A DNA stretch of 64,000 nucleotides, taken from positions 62,001-126,000 of the forward strand of contig NZ_JAGGNR010000014.1 of NCBI RefSeq assembly GCF_018614975.1. Reading direction: 5' to 3'. The position numbers were made by a program, and so were the translations under genes. The notes beneath the pieces are model-generated. The model was given only the letters and a program-made list of their open reading frames with translations. It made no database searches and was not told where the DNA came from. The stretch is from Paenibacillus polymyxa (GTDB lineage Bacteria > Bacillota > Bacilli > Paenibacillales > Paenibacillaceae). Shown piece by piece: positions 17,694 to 25,034 of the stretch (position 1 is the stretch's first letter; each line of letters begins with the position of its first letter).

Positions 17694-18647
17694 CTACTCC
17701 CCCTGCAACTCCTTAATCGTCAACTTAATTCCTTCCTCAAAAGATGTTGCCACAATCGGGCCAATCCGTTCCTCATACTTCTGTCTACTCAAGATCAGGG
17801 GTTCCTCGGTCAGATATAACATTTCTACAATTTCTTTCATAACGGGTACACCTAGTCCAATCACCGACAATCCTACTTTTCCTAACGCCATCACAGGTTT
17901 GCTTCTTCCCGCAGCCTTCTGTGCCAATCGCACGATGTCATGACCCGAGATGATCCCCGATCCAGGAATGTTCCAATTCTGTCCATACGTCATCTCTCTG
18001 CTTGCCAGCTCCACCACCATGACCGCAGCATCCGGTAAATAAATGTACTCTCTCGGCACCTTCATATTTCCGATAAAAAAAGCCATCTTACCTTTTGCTA
18101 TCGCTTCAAGGGTTGAACCCAGATAGGAAGCTTGATTAGCCGATGGGCCATAATAATCTGGCAAACGAACGATCATCACCTGAGCTCTACTCCATCTTGT
18201 GCTGAATAACATCTGTTCATAGGCAAGTCGTGTCTTGCCTTTGCGGGTATGTGGCTGTTTCGGATGTTCTTCCGTTACCTCGTTCATTTGTCTTCTGCCA
18301 TAGGGGTAGATTCCATCTATTACAACCACGTTCAGACTCAAGTGTTCTGCCGCCACCATCACGGATTCGCCAAGCGGAATAAGCCTACTCTCCATCTCGT
18401 TATACGGGACGTTCGCACAATGAAACATGACATCCGCTTCCTGGGAAGCAACGATAATATCGTCCGACCGAAATGCATCTCCCACTGCGATTTGCAGGTG
18501 ATCTGGAGATCCCAACTTTACCGCAAGTTGCTCCAGTTTTTGACGGGAGCGCCCAAATGCAATCGTAGAAATGCCTCGTTTAATCAATTCTTCCGTAATT
18601 GCTGCACCTGTTCCACCTGTGGCTCCAATCACAATAGCTCTTTTCAT
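17694..18647 (-). CDS. NAD-dependent epimerase/dehydratase-like protein
   Basis: A 317-aa extended SDR/NmrA-like protein. It opens MKRAIVIGATGGTGAAI, a GxxGxxG cofactor loop, has the acidic DAFRSDD region and FHCANVPY, and a YGRRQ segment in the substrate half. The classical YxxxK is not clean (YEQMLFS follows the expected position), so catalysis is uncertain; it may be an atypical reductase. The ATG at 18647 has AGAGG 10 nt upstream and is preferred to the ATG at 18671. Two palindromic operators lie directly upstream, and the TetR gene for them sits just beyond on the same strand. Confidence 0.8.
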   Translation of the reverse strand: MKRAIVIGATGGTGAAITEELIKRGISTIAFGRSRQKLEQLAVKLGSPDHLQIAVGDAFRSDDIIVASQEADVMFHCANVPYNEMESRLIPLGESVMVAAEHLSLNVVVIDGIYPYGRRQMNEVTEEHPKQPHTRKGKTRLAYEQMLFSTRWSRAQVMIVRLPDYYGPSANQASYLGSTLEAIAKGKMAFFIGNMKVPREYIYLPDAAVMVVELASREMTYGQNWNIPGSGIISGHDIVRLAQKAAGRSKPVMALGKVGLSVIGLGVPVMKEIVEMLYLTEEPLILSRQKYEERIGPIVATSFEEGIKLTIKELQGE

Positions 18648-18671
18648 CGTAGATCGACCTCTTTCATCCAT

Positions 18672-18693
18672 TTAGTTATTGATCAATTACTTA
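18672..18693. promoter_or_regulatory. TetR-type operator copy 2
   Basis: A 22-bp near-palindrome with halves TTAGTTATTGA and TCAATTACTTA, centred on TGATCA. It sits 25 bp upstream of the start of the epimerase-like gene. Confidence 0.75.
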
Positions 18694-18716
18694 CCTAAAA
18701 ACAATATAAACCACAA

Positions 18717-18738
18717 TTAGTGATTGATCAATAACTAA
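18717..18738. promoter_or_regulatory. TetR-type operator copy 3
   Basis: The most symmetrical copy: halves TTAGTGATTGA and TCAATAACTAA match in 10 of 11 positions. Placed 45 bp from copy 2, so the two flank the presumed promoter of the epimerase-like gene. Confidence 0.8.
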
Positions 18739-18766
18739 AATATAAAAAGGGACTTTACCTCCCTTT

Positions 18767-19288
18767 CTATCGTTCCTTCAGCTCTGGCATATCCAGTGCA
18801 TTAGATACATTACACAACATCCCGATTGCCAGAAAAATCATGGTTCTTTTTAGCGGTTCAGCAATTCCTGCAACGGTGAAAGCTTCCAGTACCATGCTTC
18901 GTACATCACTAATGCCTTTTTGCATAGCCTGACGAATGACTTCCTCACGGATCGTTTGCGCCTGCATCTGAAGCAAGATTTCGCTCTTGTGAGATTCCAG
19001 AATCTTATCATAGGCTTCAATTAGATCATTCTCTAACTGATCTGGTGTCGCCGTCTCCACCACAATTCGAAACGAATCAATCACCCGTGTCCATGAGACC
19101 TCAATTGCTGTTAATAATAAAGCTTCTTTTGTTTTGAAAAAACGAAATATATACGGCTGTGAGATCTGTGCCCGTTCAGCCACCTGGGCTGTAGTCGCAC
19201 GATAATAGCCAATTTCCGCGAAGACGTCAATTGCTGCAGAGATAATATCATTTCGCCGGTTAACTGACGCTGCTGTATCCTTTGCCAT
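18767..19288 (-). CDS. TetR family transcriptional regulator
   Basis: A 173-aa TetR-type repressor. The N-terminal HTH (about 10-58) reads RRNDIISAAIDVFAEIGYYR, then TTAQVAERAQISQPYIFRFFKTKEALL, the standard family pattern. The C-terminal ligand domain (60-173) has the helical character of the YsiA/AcrR-like group. It lies upstream of the epimerase-like gene on the same strand, separated by 119 bp containing two operators, and a further operator-like site lies 20 bp before its own start. It therefore most likely represses both itself and that gene. GGAGG precedes the ATG. Confidence 0.9.
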   Translation of the reverse strand: MAKDTAASVNRRNDIISAAIDVFAEIGYYRATTAQVAERAQISQPYIFRFFKTKEALLLTAIEVSWTRVIDSFRIVVETATPDQLENDLIEAYDKILESHKSEILLQMQAQTIREEVIRQAMQKGISDVRSMVLEAFTVAGIAEPLKRTMIFLAIGMLCNVSNALDMPELKER

Positions 19289-19308
19289 GATAATCCGCCC
19301 TCCAATAG

Positions 19309-19333
19309 TTAGTGATTAATTGATCAATAGCTT
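19309..19333. promoter_or_regulatory. TetR-type operator copy 4 (irregular)
   Basis: Contains TTAGTGATTAATTGATCAAT followed by AGCTT: both half-sites are recognisable, but four extra bases separate them compared with the other copies. Located upstream of the tetR start, suggesting autoregulation. Confidence 0.55.
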
Positions 19334-19523
19334 GAAGTATAACGAATACTATCCCTCAATGCAAAGGTATCGTGAACTTGTACAAAGCCAACAAACCCGC
19401 AGACGCTGGCTCAAGCCGCTGCAGGTTGTGTAGCTTGTCAATCATAGATTCTATCCACTGGAAACCGAAGAGAACATGGATTGTCTGAAACAGATTCGTA
19501 CCATGCGGTACAAGAGTGTCAGT

Positions 19524-20336
19524 TCACTGCTGGAGAAGTTTTCGCAATCTGGATTCCGAATCCAACTTCGGACAACTGTTACAATACCCATGTGTATGAC
19601 CTCCGTCTCCAACCTGATAAGCCAAACAACAATACCGGCGTATCAAGAGCGGCGGTCCGTGCCACTTGGGGTGATCAAAGTGATGCAGCTCTAAGGCAAA
19701 TGTAAATGCACTTTCAGTTTGTTCGTCAAGCCATATGCTCTGATCTTCCTTGATCTGTTTAAGCCGTTGATCCGTCTTCCATATTCTCTGATCATTGATC
19801 ATACGTGCATACAATTGATGCACATTATGCGCAACCAGAGACCACATGACTTTATCGCTCGCTCCTGTAGCGACGGCTACCGCTCGCAGGACAGGTTCCA
19901 GATGTAACAGCATTCTCTTCTTGAGCAAGCCGCTCTCTGACCTGCGCTGAACAGGATCTTCACCCTCCAGAGAGCTTCTCTCCAGCAGAGTCTCATACCG
20001 CATGCCACCTGCTCCATTCAATTCAAACCGCACATCATCGTCTGCAACGCTAAGTATCGTATCGTATAGACTGAATGCTGAGATTACGGACATAACAAAT
20101 ACGGAGTAACGTTTGGCAAAAAGTGTACCGACGGCAGCACTTCCTCTGCCCCCCAATTGAAGCCCTTGCTGCATAGCCTGTTCACGCAATATCAAGTCTC
20201 GTTTCTCTTCATTTAGCAAATCCTTTACACGGAAAGGATACTTGGAATCATCACAAGTCGCTTGGATCGTCGTCACAAAAAATTGCTGTAACGCTTCCGA
20301 CATCTCTGAATAGTCATGTCTTGGATAACGTCTCAT
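19524..20336 (-). CDS. FhuF-like ferric siderophore reductase
   Basis: A 270-aa protein of the FhuF/IucA-C-terminal-like family that releases iron from ferric siderophores in the cytoplasm using a [2Fe-2S] cluster. The diagnostic C-terminal cysteines are present: RRYCCLAYQ followed by YCNSC, so two adjacent Cys and a CxxC. Their spacing is 14 residues, whereas E. coli FhuF has 10, as I recall. The rest is helical, with RGSAAVGTLFAKRYS resembling the family core. The ATG immediately follows the stop of the siderophore-binding lipoprotein gene, so they are translationally linked and share its Fur box. Confidence 0.82.
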   Translation of the reverse strand: MRRYPRHDYSEMSEALQQFFVTTIQATCDDSKYPFRVKDLLNEEKRDLILREQAMQQGLQLGGRGSAAVGTLFAKRYSVFVMSVISAFSLYDTILSVADDDVRFELNGAGGMRYETLLERSSLEGEDPVQRRSESGLLKKRMLLHLEPVLRAVAVATGASDKVMWSLVAHNVHQLYARMINDQRIWKTDQRLKQIKEDQSIWLDEQTESAFTFALELHHFDHPKWHGPPLLIRRYCCLAYQVGDGGHTHGYCNSCPKLDSESRLRKLLQQ

Positions 20337-21317
20337 CTATTGAATCATGTCTTCAACTTCGTTGATAATCTCGCTTCGCCCAATCGCTCCCCAGCCCTTA
20401 AACAACCAGAACGAGTCTGTCGTATAGACCTGATCTGCACCAACAGCCGGTACTCCCTTCCAGAGTGAGCTTGCATTGATGTTGTTTAAATACTCATCGG
20501 CATTTGGATCAACCTCAAGAACTACGAAATTGGCATCAATATCCGCAATTTTCTCCATGGACAGGTCCTCACGTTGTGCGGCAGGTGTCACAGTAGTGGG
20601 CACAAATCCAAGATCATGATACAAAAGTGTGTTGGTTGGATGTCCTTTTGCCGCGTAAATTTGCAAGGTCTTCTCTCTTACACGCAGGTAAGCCAGCTTT
20701 TTTTGATCCAGTTGTTCGATCTTCGCTTTTAGTTGCTTCACCTGCTGCTCTACCTCGGCTATCTTTTCTTTTGCCAGATCCACTTTGTTGTACATCCCGG
20801 CAATGGTCAACAGATCCTGTGTCCAATACGTTGTGTCATCTTCATAATCCAGCCATTCGTTACCAAGTACAATCGTCGGAGCGATTTTCTCCAACTGCTC
20901 ATATGTACTCTCAGCAGTTCGACTCTCAATAACGATGACATCCGGATCAATCTGAAGGATAGCCTCCAGGTTAGGACTATCTGCCGACCCTACCGTTGGA
21001 ACGCCGGCAAGCTGATCTGCAAGGTAAGGCAAATAATCTCCACCGTAACGAACTTCTACATTAACGCCTGCTGGTTTCTCACCAATCGTTAACATGTGAT
21101 CGATGTAAGCGGCGGACAACACAACCATACGCTCTATCTTTTGCGGTATAAGCGCTGTTCCTTTAAGATGATTTATCGTTTGTGTACCACTCTCTTCCAC
21201 AGGTGTATCCTGTTGCTCAGGCGTTGCTTCATTTACTTCCGATGTCTTGCCACATGCCGCCAGTACGAGCACAAGCAGGGCCAACAATATCATATTTACT
21301 GCTCTCTGTCTTACCAT
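20337..21317 (-). CDS. Iron-siderophore ABC transporter binding lipoprotein
   Basis: A 326-aa substrate-binding protein of the FecB/FhuD type, anchored outside the membrane. The signal peptide ends in the lipobox LAAC with the lipidated Cys22. It is followed by a low-complexity Glu/Thr/Gln linker and the two-lobed domain joined by a long helix (KEKIAEVEQQVKQLKAKIEQ). ERMVVLSAAYIDHML and DPDVIVIESR are typical family segments. It heads a transcript with the FhuF-like reductase and has a good Fur box 25 bp upstream. No permease or ATPase gene is adjacent, so it must use one encoded elsewhere. Confidence 0.92.
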   Translation of the reverse strand: MVRQRAVNMILLALLVLVLAACGKTSEVNEATPEQQDTPVEESGTQTINHLKGTALIPQKIERMVVLSAAYIDHMLTIGEKPAGVNVEVRYGGDYLPYLADQLAGVPTVGSADSPNLEAILQIDPDVIVIESRTAESTYEQLEKIAPTIVLGNEWLDYEDDTTYWTQDLLTIAGMYNKVDLAKEKIAEVEQQVKQLKAKIEQLDQKKLAYLRVREKTLQIYAAKGHPTNTLLYHDLGFVPTTVTPAAQREDLSMEKIADIDANFVVLEVDPNADEYLNNINASSLWKGVPAVGADQVYTTDSFWLFKGWGAIGRSEIINEVEDMIQ

Positions 21318-21342
21318 TTGTAGTGAATCCCCTCTACTATTT

Positions 21343-21361
21343 AATAATAATAATCATTATC
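21343..21361 (-). promoter_or_regulatory. Fur box upstream of the siderophore-binding gene
   Basis: AATAATAATAATCATTATC matches 17 of 19 positions of the classical Fur consensus (GATAATGATAATCATTATC). It lies 26 bp before the lipoprotein start codon, and iron-dependent repression is expected. Confidence 0.88.
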
Positions 21362-21425
21362 ATTATAGTAGGAAAAAGCGAATAGGCTTGCCATGGATTA
21401 TTCCACTCTCTTACCTTGTAATATA

Positions 21426-23027
21426 TCACCGCTCGTTAACGCCAAGTTGCTCCGCGACATATCGCATAGCCCACATGCGTCCAGTTGGACCCAGCGTTTT
21501 GAAGAAAATATCTCCTGCATTATAGACATGGCCTTCTTGAACAGCCTTTAATGCCAGCCATGCACTGGATTGCTGTAATTGCCTCAGTTGAGCGCCTGCT
21601 TCTTCTGTAGGATCGACCATTACAAACACATGATCCGCGTCATATAACTGCAAATCGCCAACATTGCTCTCCACAGCCCACTGTTGCTCCGGAAAATGAC
21701 TTGGCAAATGAAAACCCAAATCATCATACAATAGGGCTCCGGTCTGGTTGTTCAATCCATACATTCGGTAGAAATGAGAAGTCACCCGGATGAACATGGC
21801 ACTCTGCTTCCCCCACCTCGATTGAATGCGCCCTCGAAGAACCCGGCTCAGTTCAGCATGTTGTTCAATCCACTGTACAGCCTGTTCGGTGCGGCCCATA
21901 ATGTCCGCCATATACAGAAGCCTCTCCCCAAAATGGTTGGTGTGCTCCAGCATGGTGGTAGGCGCGATACGATGCAGGGAGTCATTTGGCTCCAAACGAT
22001 CACTTGTAATGATCAGGTCCGGTTGGACTCGCCTCAAATCATCATAGTTCTGATTGAAGCTATCCAGGATAAGTCCCTGATGACTGTGTGCTTGAAGCGC
22101 AGGTATGGCAACATGACGAGCTACCCTCTGACCATAGGATAAAGCGGATACTGGCCTCAAACCGAGCGTTATCACATAATCGTCCAACCCGTAATATAAG
22201 GTGGCAATGCGATTCACTTTATTTTTCATATACAACGTTGGTGCGATTCCTTCGTTTTTCTTGAAGACTCTGCTGAAATAGTGTTCGTCTTTATAGCCCA
22301 CTTGCTCCGCAATATCCTTGATTTTGTCTGAAGAAAATAACAGCTGCTTGGCCTTCGCCATACGTTGTTTCAGGATATATTCGATCGGAGTCATATTGAA
22401 TTGCCGTTTGAACGTCCTTATAAAATGATTCACACTAAGCCCTGCCATACGTGCCATCTGATCAATTCGAATGTCTTTCATATACTGATGTGTCATATAT
22501 TCAAGCGCAGGATCCATCCCTACTTCAGGTGGAGTTGCTTCATTCACGTGCATCATTAACTGAATCAACAACTGATGCAAAAGATGTTTCCTGCGCGTCT
22601 TTTCCAGACTAGAGCAAGAGTATTTTCCACTCACCAGGGTATCCATCATCTCCTGAATATCATGTGTATTGGAAGGAACATTAAGTTTGCCGGTCACTGG
22701 GAGATCAAATGCCTCGGTATGCCAAGCATTCCGACTCCGGGTAAGCGCCACACAGGAAAATAAAATGATCTGATATCGGACAGGTGCTTCCATATCCGTC
22801 TGAAACTCCACATGCATTCCTGGCTTCAACAAAAACCACTCGCCTTGAAACACCGTATGTACAACGTTATCCATAGACAAAGATCCCTTGCCAGAGATAA
22901 CCCTGCAAATCGCGAACCTCTTCCAGACCCTGCGCTGGACAGCCCCCGGATTGCTGGTGTAATGGCAGACATGGACAGCAGAGAAAAAAAGTTGCTCCAA
23001 TCGTCTGATCCAATCATTTTCCTCCAT
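21426..23027 (-). CDS. AraC regulator fused to a siderophore-binding domain (Btr-like)
   Basis: A 533-aa cytoplasmic regulator that senses a siderophore directly. The N-terminal third is a cupin-like arm (GEWFLLKPGMHVEFQ). The AraC double HTH lies at about 165-275 (IDQMARMAGLSVNHFIRTFK, then IAEQVGYKDEHYFSRVFKK). The C-terminal half (about 280-533) is a FecB-type periplasmic-binding domain without a signal peptide (LRRVQPDLIITSDR, DADHVFVMVD). This architecture is that of Bacillus Btr, which activates siderophore uptake when the siderophore is bound. It is adjacent to and co-directional with the binding lipoprotein gene, its probable target, and has a weaker Fur-like box upstream. Confidence 0.9.
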   Translation of the reverse strand: MEENDWIRRLEQLFFSAVHVCHYTSNPGAVQRRVWKRFAICRVISGKGSLSMDNVVHTVFQGEWFLLKPGMHVEFQTDMEAPVRYQIILFSCVALTRSRNAWHTEAFDLPVTGKLNVPSNTHDIQEMMDTLVSGKYSCSSLEKTRRKHLLHQLLIQLMMHVNEATPPEVGMDPALEYMTHQYMKDIRIDQMARMAGLSVNHFIRTFKRQFNMTPIEYILKQRMAKAKQLLFSSDKIKDIAEQVGYKDEHYFSRVFKKNEGIAPTLYMKNKVNRIATLYYGLDDYVITLGLRPVSALSYGQRVARHVAIPALQAHSHQGLILDSFNQNYDDLRRVQPDLIITSDRLEPNDSLHRIAPTTMLEHTNHFGERLLYMADIMGRTEQAVQWIEQHAELSRVLRGRIQSRWGKQSAMFIRVTSHFYRMYGLNNQTGALLYDDLGFHLPSHFPEQQWAVESNVGDLQLYDADHVFVMVDPTEEAGAQLRQLQQSSAWLALKAVQEGHVYNAGDIFFKTLGPTGRMWAMRYVAEQLGVNER

Positions 23028-23113
23028 GATGACGTCACCTCCCTGTTTGGATCGAACCCTGTAATCGTCTGATTAAACCATATTATTTGCCTTTCAGTTT
23101 ATTATAGATATAT

Positions 23114-23128
23114 TGATAACAATTCTCA
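23114..23128 (-). promoter_or_regulatory. Fur-like 7-1-7 site upstream of the AraC fusion gene
   Basis: TGATAACAATTCTCA resembles the minimal 7-1-7 Fur motif (TGATAAT-N-ATTATCA), with two mismatches. It lies about 87 bp upstream of the regulator start in AT-rich DNA. Confidence 0.5.
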
Positions 23129-23269
23129 ATAACATAAACAATCGATATTAACTTATTCATTTGGACAACATATACGGACTGCAATGTAACATAGCGGATA
23201 TAACGCTAGAATCAGCAACATTTTCTAACCTGTTGCAAAATCATAAAAGGCATGATATATTAATTGAGC

Positions 23270-23314
23270 CATCAATGATTGACGCATCAAATATTGATAC
23301 ATCAATGATCGAGA
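23270..23314 (+). repeat. Three 15-bp tandem repeats before the MarR gene
   Basis: CATCAATGATTGACG, CATCAAATATTGATA and CATCAATGATCGAGA follow one another without gaps, and CATCC begins a degenerate fourth unit. Each unit contains a short TCAAnnATTGA-like palindrome. The array ends about 100 bp upstream of the MarR start and may be a multi-site operator. Confidence 0.7.
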
Positions 23315-23417
23315 GCATCCAAATAATCATTAGGCAATGGCATTGTATACTGCAACTTTAATCATTGGTTAACATACGCCGTTGTTCATGATTCAGATTC
23401 ACCCGGGAGGTCTAGTC

Positions 23418-23837
23418 ATGACACGTATTGTTTCCAAAGAAGAACAAATCATCAACCTGTTGAACGTGTTGGGTAACAAAATCAGTCCCAAGTTTGAACG
23501 CTGTACAGGTATCAGTTCCTCTCGCTTTGAAATTCTGCATGAGCTGGATCAGGTAGATGAGATTAACCAATCCATGCTGCAGAAAATCATTAATATTGAT
23601 AGTGCTGCGATTACACGCCACTTGAAACAGCTTGAGGCGGACCTGATGGTTACAAGACGTAAGAATCCCGATGATAATCGGGTAACTTTTGTTCGTTTGA
23701 CGGACCACGGTCGGAAGCAGATTGAAGGCTACAAAGCAGAGAAGACCAATTTTATCAACCAGATTTTATTGGATTTCAGTGAAGACGAAGTTCAGTCACT
23801 CGCCGATTTCCTCGAACGTATGCACAACAATTTCTAA
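23418..23837 (+). CDS. MarR family transcriptional regulator
   Basis: A 139-aa MarR-type repressor with the family's winged helix: SSSRFEILHEL, INQSMLQKIINIDSAAITRHLKQLE (recognition helix) and VTRRKNPDDNRVTFVRLTDHG (wing). A Cys near residue 29 (FERCTGIS) could be redox active, as in thiol-sensing MarR proteins, but this is inference. GGAGG with 7-nt spacing fixes the ATG at 23418 rather than 23382. It heads MarR-nitroreductase-monooxygenase, an arrangement typical of quinone/electrophile detoxification, and probably autoregulates through the tandem repeats upstream. Confidence 0.9.
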   Translation: MTRIVSKEEQIINLLNVLGNKISPKFERCTGISSSRFEILHELDQVDEINQSMLQKIINIDSAAITRHLKQLEADLMVTRRKNPDDNRVTFVRLTDHGRKQIEGYKAEKTNFINQILLDFSEDEVQSLADFLERMHNNF

Positions 23838-23864
23838 ACCCTAATATAGAGGAGAGATCCATTC

Positions 23865-24515
23865 ATGAGTACAATTCAAAGCAAATTCCAAAAAACCAAT
23901 GATTTTAACGAAATTACCTACGGCCGCCGTTCGGTTAAGCTATATGATCCTGAAGTGAAAATCAGCCGTGAAGAAATGACTGAGATTCTGTCAGAAGCTT
24001 CCCGTGCACCATCTTCGATCAATTTGCAGCCTTGGCGTTTTCTGGTTGTAGATACGGCTGAAGGTAAAGAAAAACTTGCTCCACTTGCGAGATTTAATCA
24101 GAATCAAGTGTTGACTTCTGCCGCTGTTATTGGCGTATTCATTGATATGAACAACGTTGAATACATGGATGAGATTTTTGGTAAATCTGTAGAACTTGGT
24201 TACATGCCACAAGACATTAAGGATATGCAGCTCAAAACCGTAATGCCTTATTACGAAAAGATGGCTACTTCCGATCTTCGCGACGTTAACCTGATCGATG
24301 CTGGCCTTGCTTCCATGCAATTGATGCTTGCTGCACGTGCTCATGGTTATGATACCAACCCAATTGGTGGTTATGAGAAAGATCAAATTGCAGAAGCATT
24401 TGGCATGGACAAAGAGCGTTATCAACCCGTTATGTTGATCTCGATCGGTAAATCGGCCAAAGAAGGTCATCCTTCCTACCGTCTGCCAGTAGAAACAATC
24501 ACAACTTGGGCATAA
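23865..24515 (+). CDS. Nitroreductase family FMN oxidoreductase
   Basis: A 216-aa NAD(P)H-dependent FMN enzyme of the nitroreductase fold. Family marks are RRSVKLYDPE near the N-terminus (FMN phosphate binding), SRAPSSINLQPWRFLVV and the C-terminal GGYEKDQIAEAFGM and PVMLISIGKS segments. Such proteins reduce nitro-compounds, quinones or azo compounds by two electrons. It lies 27 bp after the MarR gene and just before a quinol monooxygenase-like gene, all on the plus strand, so it is likely derepressed by an electrophile. GAGGAGAG precedes the ATG. Confidence 0.92.
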   Translation: MSTIQSKFQKTNDFNEITYGRRSVKLYDPEVKISREEMTEILSEASRAPSSINLQPWRFLVVDTAEGKEKLAPLARFNQNQVLTSAAVIGVFIDMNNVEYMDEIFGKSVELGYMPQDIKDMQLKTVMPYYEKMATSDLRDVNLIDAGLASMQLMLAARAHGYDTNPIGGYEKDQIAEAFGMDKERYQPVMLISIGKSAKEGHPSYRLPVETITTWA

Positions 24516-24612
24516 TATCAGGGACGGTTTCCCTGTCAGTCACGATTATACTAATCAGTAAGCATACATTTTTAACACATTCCAAACAAACACAATATGG
24601 AGGTTATACATT

Positions 24613-24909
24613 ATGATTATCATTCACGCTCATCTGCAAGTTAAACCGGACCAAGAGCAAACATTCCTCGCAGCTGCGAAAGAACTGATTGCTGCTACAC
24701 GTCAAGAAGAAGGCAACATCAGCTATGACCTGGCGAAAAGCACAGAACGCGAACAACAATACACGATGATCGAGCTGTGGAAAGATGAAGCTGCTACAGC
24801 TTCCCACAACACAAGCGCGCATTTCCAAGCTTTTGTTCAACAAGCAGCAGCATTCATGGCCGCTCCAATGAACGTTGAAGTATTTGCTGGAGAACAAGTT
24901 AAAGCTTAA
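24613..24909 (+). CDS. Antibiotic biosynthesis monooxygenase-fold protein (YgiN-like)
   Basis: A 98-aa ABM-fold (dimeric ferredoxin-like) protein. MIIIHAHLQVKPDQEQTFLAAAKELIAATRQEEGNISYDL, divided as strand-helix-strand, is the typical start; then YTMIELWKDEAA and HNTSAHFQAF follow, as in quinol monooxygenases YgiN and YwrO-neighbour proteins. Likely role: oxidation or removal of quinols together with the preceding nitroreductase. It is the third gene of the MarR unit, 97 bp after the nitroreductase, with its own GGAGG. Cofactor-free enzymes of this family need no extra motif, so activity cannot be judged from residues. Confidence 0.85.
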   Translation: MIIIHAHLQVKPDQEQTFLAAAKELIAATRQEEGNISYDLAKSTEREQQYTMIELWKDEAATASHNTSAHFQAFVQQAAAFMAAPMNVEVFAGEQVKA

Positions 24910-24944
24910 TAGCTCAATGACTCGCATGAGTAATGACATGTAAA

Positions 24945-24982
24945 GAAGCCGCTCTTGGTCATATGACCGAGGGCGGTTTCTT
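24945..24982 (+). terminator. Terminator of the MarR operon
   Basis: GAAGCCGCTCTTGGTCAT pairs with ATGACCGAGGGCGGTTTC in a stem of about 18 bp with G-T pairs; a modest T-rich tail follows. Confidence 0.7.
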
Positions 24983-25034
24983 AGTTTGCTTTGACTGTAA
25001 GTTCACTTCAGATCCTTAATTACTTAGTGTTGGA

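Noticed and set aside
23161-23361. 66-codon plus-strand frame with a repeated SMID/SNID/SMIE peptide
   Set aside because: The peptide periodicity only reflects the 15-bp DNA repeats; there is no ribosome site and it sits in a promoter region.
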